From positions 1 to 18,100 of the forward strand of contig NZ_JAKDJU010000059.1 of assembly GCF_030453725.1 (NCBI RefSeq): a stretch of 18,100 bases of DNA. The letters run 5' to 3'. The DNA comes from Brevibacterium picturae. GTDB lineage: Bacteria > Actinomycetota > Actinomycetes > Actinomycetales > Brevibacteriaceae. Numbering within the stretch: the stretch's first letter is position 1; each line of letters begins with the position of its first letter. Below are positions 7,983 through 14,960 of the stretch, piece after piece. The notes below the pieces were generated by a model. That model searched no databases, was not told the DNA's origin, and was given only the letters and a program-made list of their open reading frames with translations. Made by a program: the position numbers and the translations under genes.

Positions 7983-7989
7983 CCTCCTT
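7983..7989 (-). promoter_or_regulatory. strong ribosome binding site of the MerR gene
   Basis: AAGGAGG on the minus strand, 7 bases before the GTG at 7975-7973. It supports this GTG over the internal ATG further in. Confidence 0.75.
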
Positions 7990-8039
7990 ATAGTCCCTGG
8001 GGGAAGCGAAGATCGCTTTGAAGGGCAGAGAACATTTCC

Positions 8040-8045
8040 ATTCTA
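8040..8045 (-). promoter_or_regulatory. candidate -10 element of the MerR gene
   Basis: TAGAAT on the minus strand, a good TANNNT match, about 65 bases before the GTG start. I see no convincing -35 at 16-18 bases. The rest of the 7976-8215 gap holds no clear hairpin terminator for the upstream acyltransferase gene and no recognisable gene. Confidence 0.4.
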
Positions 8046-8200
8046 GCTCTCTTCTCAGCGAACCTACAGTGGGATTCAACATCTCCAAGCTATTCTTCCG
8101 GGCCTTCCAGGACAAACACCTCAAGGTAACAATTTGCGCGTGTCGCCGTTATCGCAGTATTCGAACAGCTGATTGACCATTACATCAACGGTTCGCGGTC

Positions 8201-8230
8201 TCAGCCGGACCCGGTTCAGTCGGACCCGGA
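8201..8230. repeat. 15-base tandem duplication spanning the plsC stop codon
   Basis: Units 8201-8215 and 8216-8230 match at 13 of 15 positions. Because the unit is 15 bases, reading frame is kept: the plsC stop (TGA, 8218-8216) is followed five codons later by a second in-frame TGA (8203-8201) from the other copy. This looks like slipped-strand duplication at the gene end. Confidence 0.6.
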
Positions 8231-8995
8231 CTGCGATTGGTCATCCTCGCCCTCGGCGGAACTCTGTGGCTTCTGGTCCTCATTCTTCTTGTCCTCTGCC
8301 TTCTTCGGTTTGGAACTGGTGAGGAGCTTGGTTTTGACCGTCGACGCGTACTTGTCGACGTACTCCTGCCCGGACAGCCGCATGATCTCGTACATGATCT
8401 CGTCGGTGACGGAGCGCAGGAGGAATCTGTCGTTCGGCAGCCCCTCATATTTGGAGAAGTCCATCGAGGACCCGAACACGATCCCGACCCGGCGGAATTT
8501 GGGAATCAGACGGCCAGGGGGCTGAATCTTGTCGGTGCCGATGATCGCAACGGGAATCACAGGGGCACCGGACTCGAGGACAAGGCGTGCGACACCGGTG
8601 CGACCCCGGTAGAGCTTGCCGTCCGGTGATCGCGTGCCCTCCGGATAGATTCCCAGAGAGTTGCCCTCCCCCAGGACCTTGAGACCGGATTCCAAAGACG
8701 CCTGGGAACCGGATCCTCCAGCTCTGTCCATCGGCAGCTGGTTGTTGAGTTTGAAGAACCAGCGGGTGATGGCACCTTTGAGGCCACGGCCGGTGAAATA
8801 GTCCTTCTTCGCCAGGTAGACGACCGGGCGGGGAGCAAGCAGGGGAACGAAGATCGAGTCCATGAAGTGATTGTGGTTTCCCGCGATGATCGCAGGACCA
8901 TCGGATGGGAGGTTGTCCAGCCCGCGCACCCAGGGACGGAAGAGAATGCGCAGAATGGGTCCGGCCACGACTCGCTTGAGAAACCAGTAGAACAC
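8216..8995 (-). CDS. plsC: 1-acyl-sn-glycerol-3-phosphate acyltransferase (PlsC family)
   Basis: Membrane-associated enzyme that adds the second acyl chain to lysophosphatidate in phospholipid synthesis. The acyltransferase motif HX4D is H41-D46 in NHNHFMDS. The second motif is EGTRS (from residue 119), followed by a GVARL stretch and VIPVAI. The N-terminus starts with a hydrophobic FYWFLKRVVAGPILRIL segment. The last ~35 residues are a charged low-complexity tail rich in K, E, D, Q and S, not needed for catalysis in the family. Start: a GTG at 9001-8999 directly abuts the AAGG element, while the GTG at 8995-8993 lies 6 bases from it, so I prefer the latter (259 rather than 261 residues). It is divergent from the alpha/beta hydrolase gene. 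The exact acyl acceptor is inferred from family. Confidence 0.88.
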   Translation of the reverse strand: MFYWFLKRVVAGPILRILFRPWVRGLDNLPSDGPAIIAGNHNHFMDSIFVPLLAPRPVVYLAKKDYFTGRGLKGAITRWFFKLNNQLPMDRAGGSGSQASLESGLKVLGEGNSLGIYPEGTRSPDGKLYRGRTGVARLVLESGAPVIPVAIIGTDKIQPPGRLIPKFRRVGIVFGSSMDFSKYEGLPNDRFLLRSVTDEIMYEIMRLSGQEYVDKYASTVKTKLLTSSKPKKAEDKKNEDQKPQSSAEGEDDQSQSGSD

Positions 8996-9035
8996 GAGCA
9001 CCCTTCCCTGTCACGACTCTTTGTCGTCCTCGGAC

Positions 9036-9041
9036 ATCATA
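9036..9041 (-). promoter_or_regulatory. plsC: possible -10 element of plsC
   Basis: TATGAT on the minus strand differs from TATAAT at one base and lies about 41 bases before the preferred GTG. No good -35 is seen. The divergent gap is only about 80 bases, so the + strand gene's promoter must lie close by; I cannot place it. Confidence 0.3.
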
Positions 9042-9081
9042 TATCGACACGATCACCGCACATTCATGCCATGCTGAAGCT

Positions 9082-9873
9082 ATGGAGATCGACTTCTCAC
9101 CACAATCGGTGCCGACTGCACCTTACCGTCAGATCGTTCCGGCCTCTGCGTCTGCTGTGCTGTTTCTCCACGGGATCACCGGTTCGCCTGCCGCGTGGTT
9201 CCCCATCGCCCGGGCCATACAACGTCAGGGAATCAGCGTCAGCGTGCCGCTGCTTCCCGGCCACGGAACGCGCTGGCAGGACCTGAATGCCACGACCTGG
9301 GCTGATTGGCTGGATGCCGCGAAAGCAGAATTCCAGGCACTCTCCCGGACTCATTCCCGGGTAGTGGTGGCCGGCTTGTCGATGGGCGGCGCACTCGCGT
9401 TGGCACTGGGCGCCGGCGATGAGCCACCCGACGAACTCGTCCTCATCAACCCGGCCCTCTACATCGACTCCCCGCTGACCCCGGTACTGCCGGTCCTCAA
9501 GCACGTCGTCACCTCGGTGCCGGCGATCGCCGGAGACATCGCGCATCCGGACCGCTGCGAGTATGCCTACGACCGCACACCTGTCGCCGCTATCGCCTCG
9601 TTCGCTTCGGCCCAGAAGACGCTTCGCGACGATCTGTGGCGGATCGAGTGCCCGGTCTCACTCTTCGTCTCGGGCCGTGACAGCGTTGTCGGTCCGCGAA
9701 CCCTCCGGACCCTGCGTTCGCGTCTGTCCCAGCGACCGGAGATCATATCCCTGCGTCAGTCCCGGCACGTGGCCACCTTGGACAACGACGCGGACACGAT
9801 CGCCGAGGCGGTCCTTGAGAAAACGACATCCGCCGCTCGATCGGCGGCAGGAACCCCCGGAGTCGGGGAATAG
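9082..9873 (+). CDS. alpha/beta-hydrolase, carboxylesterase/monoacylglycerol-lipase-like
   Basis: Predicted serine esterase or lipase of 263 residues. The oxyanion motif HGITGSP (30-36) follows strand VLFL. The nucleophile is S100 in the elbow GLSMGG, and the acid and base of the triad are D200 (VSGRDSVV) and H229 (QSRHVATLD). The pattern LLPGHGT (57-63) resembles Est30-type carboxylesterases and bacterial monoacylglycerol lipases. No signal peptide is seen, so it is likely cytoplasmic. The ATG start has only a weak ribosome site. It lies beside plsC but on the opposite strand, and is first in a run with the small membrane protein and the hybrid nuclease. A role in acylglycerol or lipid turnover is suggested by family and neighbour only; the substrate cannot be read from the sequence. 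Confidence 0.85.
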   Translation: MEIDFSPQSVPTAPYRQIVPASASAVLFLHGITGSPAAWFPIARAIQRQGISVSVPLLPGHGTRWQDLNATTWADWLDAAKAEFQALSRTHSRVVVAGLSMGGALALALGAGDEPPDELVLINPALYIDSPLTPVLPVLKHVVTSVPAIAGDIAHPDRCEYAYDRTPVAAIASFASAQKTLRDDLWRIECPVSLFVSGRDSVVGPRTLRTLRSRLSQRPEIISLRQSRHVATLDNDADTIAEAVLEKTTSAARSAAGTPGVGE

Positions 9874-9902
9874 AGACAACGAGAAGATTGCTGATAGTGG
9901 AC

Positions 9903-10325
9903 ATGGACGACGAGAAGAACGAGGACTGGCGCAACCAGGTTCCCGAGTCCGAGCGGATCGGTGATTCTTCGCGCATCAGTGACAGCCACTGGGAGGATCT
10001 TGTCAATCAGATTGCCGAGCCCAGCGCCATGATGGGTGATATGCCTGTTGAAGAGGTCAGGGAGAGACTCGAAGAGGAAGAGGGCTGGGAGCCCGGGCCG
10101 GCGGAACCCATCGGCTGGCGCACCGCCTCGCCGACTCTGATGCTCTCGGTGATCGCGACGTTCGGCGCTGTCCTCCTGTTGGTCCTCGGTGCGATCTTCT
10201 TCCGCCCACTGCCCGGCTGGTTTCTGTTGATCGGAATTGCTGTCGGCCTCGGCGGAGCAGTCGGCCTGTTCTTCCATCTCCCCACGAGTCGTTCGTCCGA
10301 CGGAGACAACGGCGCCTCGGTGTGA
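9903..10325 (+). CDS. small acidic protein with two C-terminal membrane helices, function unknown
   Basis: I do not recognise a named family, though a similar small protein sits before the hybrid nuclease gene in other actinobacteria as I remember it. The 140-residue product has a strongly acidic soluble N-terminal half (including RLEEEEGWEP near 55-64), then two hydrophobic segments at about 78-100 and 104-125 joined by a short RPLPG turn, and a short polar tail. This predicts an inner-membrane hairpin with a long cytoplasmic N-terminus. Start is uncertain: ATG 9903 is used here; GTG 9897 and TTG 9888 are in frame, and GAGAAG at 9881-9886 is best spaced for the GTG. Its stop overlaps the next gene's GTG by 4 bases, so the two are translationally coupled. 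Confidence 0.75.
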   Translation: MDDEKNEDWRNQVPESERIGDSSRISDSHWEDLVNQIAEPSAMMGDMPVEEVRERLEEEEGWEPGPAEPIGWRTASPTLMLSVIATFGAVLLLVLGAIFFRPLPGWFLLIGIAVGLGGAVGLFFHLPTSRSSDGDNGASV

Positions 10326-12124
10326 TGCCGCAGTCGACCGACGGTCCCATGTCACGGGCGGGTGAAAGGCTGGGCCACATGCCCATCCCATTCGACCGAT
10401 CACCCACGGCAGTCGATTCCTCGCAGCTGTCGTTCGACAGCCTCGGTACGCCTCTTCACGAGGTCACATTCGTCATCGTCGACCTCGAGACAACGGGCAC
10501 TCATGCCGGCAAGTCGGAGATCACGGAGATCGGTGCGATCAAGACGCGCGGCGGTGAGGTGCTCGGAGAGTTCCAGTCCCTGGTCAAGCCCGAGGAATCG
10601 GTGATCAGCCCCTTCGTGGCGCGACTGACCGGCATCACACACGCCATGGTCGATGATGCTCCCTCGATTCGCTCTGTCCTGCCGAGCTTTTTGGAGTTCT
10701 CCGTTGGTGCGGTCCTGGTTGCACACAATGCTCCCTTCGACATCGGCTTCCTCCGCTCCGCGTGTGAGAAGCTCGACTACCACTGGCCCCAGCCGACCGT
10801 CCTCGACACCGTCGCCCTGTCCCGACGAGTAGTGAGTCGCGATGAGGTCCGCAACCACAAACTGTCGACTCTCGCCGCTCACTTCGGAACCGAGGTCTCC
10901 CCCGACCACAGGGCACTCTCCGATGCCAAGGCCACCGGAGAGCTGCTGCACCGGGTGCTGGAGCGATTCGGCGGCTATGGCATCACAACTCTCGAAGAGC
11001 TGGCCACGGTGCGCCAGGCCGGATGGGCGAAGCGGCAAGCCAAATCACATCTGGCCAAGGGGGTTCCGGCCGAACCTGGCGTCTACATGTTCCTCGATGG
11101 AACTCGACGAGTCCTCTACATCGGCAAATCCGGCAATATGGCGCGCCGAGTCCGGGGCTACTTCAACGCTTCGGAGAACCGCGGCCGGATGGCTGAGATG
11201 ATCACAGCAGCTCAGGAGGTCAGCTGCCTGCCATGCGCGCACGCGCTCGAGGCCGAGGTCAGGGAGATTCGCCTGATCGGAGAACTCGCCCCGCCCTATA
11301 ACCGTCGTTCGAAGAACCCCGAACGCAATTCCTGGATCGTTCTCAGCGATGAGGCATATCCCCGCCTGTCGGTCGTCCGTTCGAACACCGCATTGGAGAA
11401 GTCGCCCGCCACTCCCCTGGGCCCGTTCCGGTCACGCAAGACGGCCCAAGCGGTGAAGGAGCTTCTCGACACCCTCTATCCCGTCAAACGATGCACGGCG
11501 AAGATCACCTCCGCCACTCTCGGATCGCACCGCCCGTGCGTGAGTTCCCAGGTCGGGCAGTGCGGAGGTCCCTGCGCCGGCGTGACCGACAGGCAGGCGT
11601 ACCTGGCCGACATCAGCGATCTGTTCGCGGTCATGGACGGTGACTTCTCAACGCTGCGTAATCTGTGCACGCAGAGAATGTCGAGGTTGGCCACCGAAGC
11701 CAGGTATGAGACAGCCGCCGAGGTGCGCGATGCCATGCGTTCGGGACTGGCAAACGCCGCACGGGCCGAGTCCGTTCGTGCTCTGCGAGATATTCCTGAG
11801 ATCCTTGCGCACGCTCCGGGACCCGAAGGAGGGTTCGATCTCGCCGTCATCCGATATGGGAAGCTGGCCGCCGCTGCACACTCCCGTGGCTCGTGGGGAA
11901 TCGACGAGGCCTTCGTTGCCATTCGCGCGACCGCGGAATGGGTTCCTGCACCAGGGAAGCTTCCGGCAGCATCCGACTCTTTGGCGGAAGAGACCAGGCT
12001 CCTGTCCCAATGGCTGCAGTCGGCAACACTGGCCTCGATGCAGGGAGCTTGGGCGCTTCCCTGCACCGGGGCCAACTACCACGCGCAGGAGTCAGGGACG
12101 GTTCGTCTCGGCGACCCTGTGTGA
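10322..12124 (+). CDS. hybrid nuclease: DEDDh 3'-5' exonuclease fused to UvrC-like GIY-YIG half
   Basis: Two nuclease modules in one 600-residue chain. The DnaQ-like exonuclease has D54 and E56 (VDLETTG), D140 (HNAPFDIGF), and H196 and D201 (DHRALSDAKA), a complete DEDDh set. The GIY-YIG module has GVY 253-255, YIGKS 266-270 and E315, which aligns with the catalytic Glu of UvrC. Next come four cysteines, C391, C406, C414 and C418, with the spacing expected for the UvrC iron-sulphur site, and a UVR-type helix pair near 445-472. The UvrC C-terminal RNase-H-like nuclease and helix-hairpin-helix pair are missing, as in the Cho nuclease. A role in DNA repair or processing is inferred. GTG 10322 overlaps the previous stop (GTGA); ATG 10325 and ATG 10379, with AAAGG 9 bases before it, are alternatives. 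Confidence 0.9.
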   Translation: MMPQSTDGPMSRAGERLGHMPIPFDRSPTAVDSSQLSFDSLGTPLHEVTFVIVDLETTGTHAGKSEITEIGAIKTRGGEVLGEFQSLVKPEESVISPFVARLTGITHAMVDDAPSIRSVLPSFLEFSVGAVLVAHNAPFDIGFLRSACEKLDYHWPQPTVLDTVALSRRVVSRDEVRNHKLSTLAAHFGTEVSPDHRALSDAKATGELLHRVLERFGGYGITTLEELATVRQAGWAKRQAKSHLAKGVPAEPGVYMFLDGTRRVLYIGKSGNMARRVRGYFNASENRGRMAEMITAAQEVSCLPCAHALEAEVREIRLIGELAPPYNRRSKNPERNSWIVLSDEAYPRLSVVRSNTALEKSPATPLGPFRSRKTAQAVKELLDTLYPVKRCTAKITSATLGSHRPCVSSQVGQCGGPCAGVTDRQAYLADISDLFAVMDGDFSTLRNLCTQRMSRLATEARYETAAEVRDAMRSGLANAARAESVRALRDIPEILAHAPGPEGGFDLAVIRYGKLAAAAHSRGSWGIDEAFVAIRATAEWVPAPGKLPAASDSLAEETRLLSQWLQSATLASMQGAWALPCTGANYHAQESGTVRLGDPV

Positions 12125-13213
12125 GACCGCAATCAGCTGATCGAGCTTCTGCGCGCCGAGACCGGCATCGACCGTCTCTTCCGCAATGGTCAGCTTCGCC
12201 GCCATTCGCTCGGTCAGGCTCCCCACCGCAGACTCATCGGCCGCGACGAGTGCCGCTGCTGTATTGATGAGCACGATGTCGCGCACCGCGGACTTCTCTC
12301 CGTTGAGCACCGACCGGGTGATCTCAGCGTTCTGTTCGGGCCCGCCGCCGCGCAGCTCGTTCTTCGTGACACGCTCGAAGCCCAGGTCAAGGGCATCGAA
12401 GGTCATATGTTCGACTTCGCCGTGGCGAATCTCCCACACATCGTTGACGTCGGTGTTGCTCAGTTCGTCCAGACCGTCGCGCGACCGGAACACGAGCGCC
12501 TGGTGGCCCCTTTTGGCCAATGTGCCGACAACCAAGGGAGCCATCTGGGCGTCGGCGACTCCGATCGCAGTATGACGGGCACGAGCCGGGTTCGTCAGCG
12601 GGCCGAGGATATTGAACGCGGTCGGAACGCTGATCTGCCGACGCACCGCCGCCACGAACTGCATCGACGGGTGGAAGACATTGGCGAAGCAGAATGCCAG
12701 GCCGACTTCCTTCGCGATGAGCCCGGTCTGCTCCGGCGTGATGTCGAAGCGAACGCCGAGAGCTTCGAGCACATCGGCGGAGCCGGAGGCCGAGGATGTC
12801 GCGCGGTTGCCATGCTTGACGACGCGCTGGCCGCTTGCGGAGATGATCATCGCTGCGGTTGAGGAGATGTTGGCCGTCTTCGCCCGATCACCGCCGGTGC
12901 CGACGATGTCGACGGAATCCTCGAGACCCGGCAACTGCACGGCGTGGTCCATCATAGCGGAGACCAAGCCGGCGATCTCAGCGACAGTTTCGCCCTTCGT
13001 GTGGTGTGCCACGAGAAATGCGGCCATTGTCACATCGGGCGTCTGACCAGACATGATCTGGTCCATTGCCCAGGCGGCGGCAGACTCGTCGAGATCCTGT
13101 TGATGCATGAGCGACATCAGCAGATCCGGCCAACTGTAGGTGGCGCCCTGAGGTGTGGTTCGGAACCCGGAATCCTGTGTTTCCGGGCTTGTCGTACGCG
13201 GTGTCTCCGTCAT
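12092..13213 (-). CDS. trpD: anthranilate phosphoribosyltransferase
   Basis: Second step of tryptophan synthesis: joins anthranilate to PRPP. The 373-residue product has GTGGD (105-109), NISS (115-118), KHGNR (133-137) and FNILGPLTNP (200-209), the PRPP-, metal- and anthranilate-binding motifs of the family. The usual FxFAPxxHPAM element reads FCFANVFHPSM (174-184), with Asn replacing Pro. About 25 extra polar residues precede the first helix. The ATG is preceded by AAGGAG on the minus strand, 11 bases away. No other trp genes are here; a lone trpD next to the ctaE-qcr cluster is, from memory, a common actinobacterial arrangement. The last 33 bases overlap the convergent nuclease gene. No terminator separates the two. 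Confidence 0.93.
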   Translation of the reverse strand: MTETPRTTSPETQDSGFRTTPQGATYSWPDLLMSLMHQQDLDESAAAWAMDQIMSGQTPDVTMAAFLVAHHTKGETVAEIAGLVSAMMDHAVQLPGLEDSVDIVGTGGDRAKTANISSTAAMIISASGQRVVKHGNRATSSASGSADVLEALGVRFDITPEQTGLIAKEVGLAFCFANVFHPSMQFVAAVRRQISVPTAFNILGPLTNPARARHTAIGVADAQMAPLVVGTLAKRGHQALVFRSRDGLDELSNTDVNDVWEIRHGEVEHMTFDALDLGFERVTKNELRGGGPEQNAEITRSVLNGEKSAVRDIVLINTAAALVAADESAVGSLTERMAAKLTIAEETVDAGLGAQKLDQLIAVSHRVAETNRP

Positions 13214-13277
13214 CCGAATGAACTCTCCTTAAAGGACTTCCACCACCTCTGAGCACGAGATGGAACTTACCTGCGGC

Positions 13278-13283
13278 ATCCTA
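13278..13283 (-). promoter_or_regulatory. trpD: candidate -10 element of trpD
   Basis: TAGGAT on the minus strand, matching TANNNT. A start near 13271 would give a leader of about 58 bases. No clear -35 was found. Confidence 0.35.
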
Positions 13284-13351
13284 TCCTGTCTTCGACACGC
13301 GGGGGCCGGGTGCTCCGAAGACGAGATTCCGGCACCAAATCAAGGTTTTCG

Positions 13352-13364
13352 CTACACCGTGTAG
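13352..13364. promoter_or_regulatory. palindrome upstream of ctaE-qcrCAB, possible operator
   Basis: CTACAC-C-GTGTAG has perfect 6-base arms around one base. After two mismatches, TTT on the left and AAA on the right continue the symmetry. It lies 65 bases before the preferred ctaE start, with a second small palindrome TTCGTCGAA at 13372-13380. The position suits regulation of the respiratory operon; the regulator is unknown. Confidence 0.45.
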
Positions 13365-13429
13365 AAAAATATTCGTCGAAACCTGGGTAAAAGATGAAAA
13401 CTCACCCCGAGACGAGTAATAATGGGGTT

Positions 13430-14068
13430 GTGTCAACTGCCACTGCATCTCAAACAGCGCCAGCACATCCGGTTGTCAATCGTCCGAATGTGACCACGGT
13501 GGGCTTCATCGTGTTCCTCGCGAGCGACCTGATGTTCTTTGCCGCGCTCTTCGCCATGTACTTCACCATTCGATCCGTCGTGCCCGGACTATGGGAGACC
13601 CAGACCGAGCTTCTGGACATTCCCTATGCGCTCGGCAATACGCTCATTCTGGTGTCGTCTTCATTCACCTGCCAGCTGGGCGTCTTCGCGGCAGAGAGGT
13701 TCCGGCCGCGCAGGACGGGCTCTCTGTTCAACATCGCCAAATGGGGAATGGTCGAGTGGTTCTACCTCACCTTCCTGCTGGGTGCGGTCTTCGTCGCCGG
13801 TCAGGTGATGGAGTACGCCACCCTGGTCAGCGAGGGCCTTGCCATCGACACAGATGGCTATGGTTCGGTCTTCTATCTGACCACCGGGTTCCACGGCATT
13901 CACGTGACTATCGGGCTCATCTGCTTCCTGCTCGTGATCGGACGAGCATACGGAGCCAAGAAGTTCGGTCACCACGAAGCCACATTCGCGATTTGCGTGT
14001 CCTACTATTGGCACTTCGTCGACGTCGTCTGGGTCGGTCTCTTCGGAGTCATCTACCTCCTCCAGTAG
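13430..14068 (+). CDS. ctaE: cytochrome c oxidase subunit III
   Basis: Membrane subunit of the aa3 terminal oxidase. In the actinobacterial supercomplex it belongs to complex IV alongside QcrCAB. The short form with five membrane helices is seen: FIVFLASDLMFFAALFAMYF, LGNTLILVSSSFTC, WFYLTFLLGAVFVAG, the GFHGIHVTIGLICFLLVIG helix, and the C-terminal WHFVDVVWVGLFGVIYLL helix, which is a family hallmark. Start: the frame is open from ATG 13394 (224 residues), but the 12 codons before GTG 13430 are unusually AT-rich (AAA, ACT, AGT, AAT, AAT), and the GTG gives the expected N-terminus MSTATAS...HPVVNRPN. I therefore prefer 212 residues. It is first in the run ctaE-qcrC-qcrA-qcrB. The catalytic subunits ctaC and ctaD are not in this window. 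Confidence 0.92.
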   Translation: MSTATASQTAPAHPVVNRPNVTTVGFIVFLASDLMFFAALFAMYFTIRSVVPGLWETQTELLDIPYALGNTLILVSSSFTCQLGVFAAERFRPRRTGSLFNIAKWGMVEWFYLTFLLGAVFVAGQVMEYATLVSEGLAIDTDGYGSVFYLTTGFHGIHVTIGLICFLLVIGRAYGAKKFGHHEATFAICVSYYWHFVDVVWVGLFGVIYLLQ

Positions 14069-14125
14069 ACGGCTCGAGATGCACGGCCATTCGGACTCAC
14101 AACATTTAAAGCAAAGGACGATCAC

Positions 14126-14911
14126 GTGAAGCTTTTAGCAGATCGCCGCAGGCATCCAATGGCACTGGTTGTGCTGCTCTTGGTGGGCTTGCTGCTGACT
14201 GGCGGAGCCTATGCACTCTTCACCCAGACATCGAGCGCAAAGGCAGAGACTGCCAGCTCCTCGGATATCGAAGAAGGCCAAAAACTCTTCGCCGCGAACT
14301 GCGCAACATGCCACGGCCTCAGTGGCGAGGGTTCGAAATCCGGACCAGGGCTCATCGGCGTCGGTGCAGCAGCAGTCGACTTCCAGGTCGGAACCGGACG
14401 CATGCCCCTGCAGGCCAACGGACCGCAGGCGCGGGCCAAGGAATCGCAGTTCAATGACGAGCAGACGGCACAGCTCGCCGCCTACGTCGCATCGCTAGGC
14501 CCTGGCCCTGCGATTCCGGAGGAAGAGAACCTCGACGGATCCAAGGGCGATCCTGCTGCAGGCGGCAGTCTCTTTCGCACCAACTGCGCGATGTGCCACA
14601 ACGTGGTCGGCGCCGGCGGCGCTCTGACACGGGGCAAATACGCTCCGAACCTGTCAGAGGTCTCCGACAAGCACATCTACGAAGCAATGCAGACCGGCCC
14701 ACAGAACATGCCGATCTTCAACGACGCGAACCTGACTCCCGATGACAAGCGCGACGTGATCGCCTATGTCAACGAGGTGTCGGAGACGCCCTCACCCGGT
14801 GGATTCAAACTCGGATCGCTGGGACCTGTGGCCGAGGGACTCTTCATCTGGTTCTTCGGACTCAGTGCAGTCATCGGACTGACAGTGTGGCTGTCATCCA
14901 GGTCGAAGTGA
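14126..14911 (+). CDS. qcrC: di-heme cytochrome c subunit of the bc1 complex
   Basis: Replaces cytochrome c1 and soluble cytochrome c in actinobacteria, passing electrons from the Rieske centre to the aa3 oxidase on the outer face of the membrane. The 261-residue product has an N-terminal membrane anchor at about 12-32, two heme sites CATCH (59-63) and CAMCH (154-158), candidate axial ligands M93 (GRMPL) and M195 (QNMPIF), and a C-terminal membrane helix at about 236-257. The two cytochrome folds suggest internal duplication. The GTG start is supported by AAAGGA at 14113-14118 with 7 bases of spacing. It follows ctaE by 57 bases and precedes qcrA by 49 bases. Confidence 0.96.
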   Translation: MKLLADRRRHPMALVVLLLVGLLLTGGAYALFTQTSSAKAETASSSDIEEGQKLFAANCATCHGLSGEGSKSGPGLIGVGAAAVDFQVGTGRMPLQANGPQARAKESQFNDEQTAQLAAYVASLGPGPAIPEEENLDGSKGDPAAGGSLFRTNCAMCHNVVGAGGALTRGKYAPNLSEVSDKHIYEAMQTGPQNMPIFNDANLTPDDKRDVIAYVNEVSETPSPGGFKLGSLGPVAEGLFIWFFGLSAVIGLTVWLSSRSK

Positions 14912-14960
14912 GTCAGCCAATGTCGTTCAGTAACCACCACGAGAAAAGACGGGGAATTCA

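Noticed and set aside
13306..13335. GGTGC/GCACC inverted repeat between trpD and ctaE
   Set aside because: Only five pairs with a long, mostly unpaired loop; expected by chance in GC-rich DNA.
14118..14133. parS-like CACGTG core near the qcrC start
   Set aside because: Only about 10 of 16 positions fit the parS consensus and it overlaps a ribosome-site/start region; chance match, not support for a partition locus.
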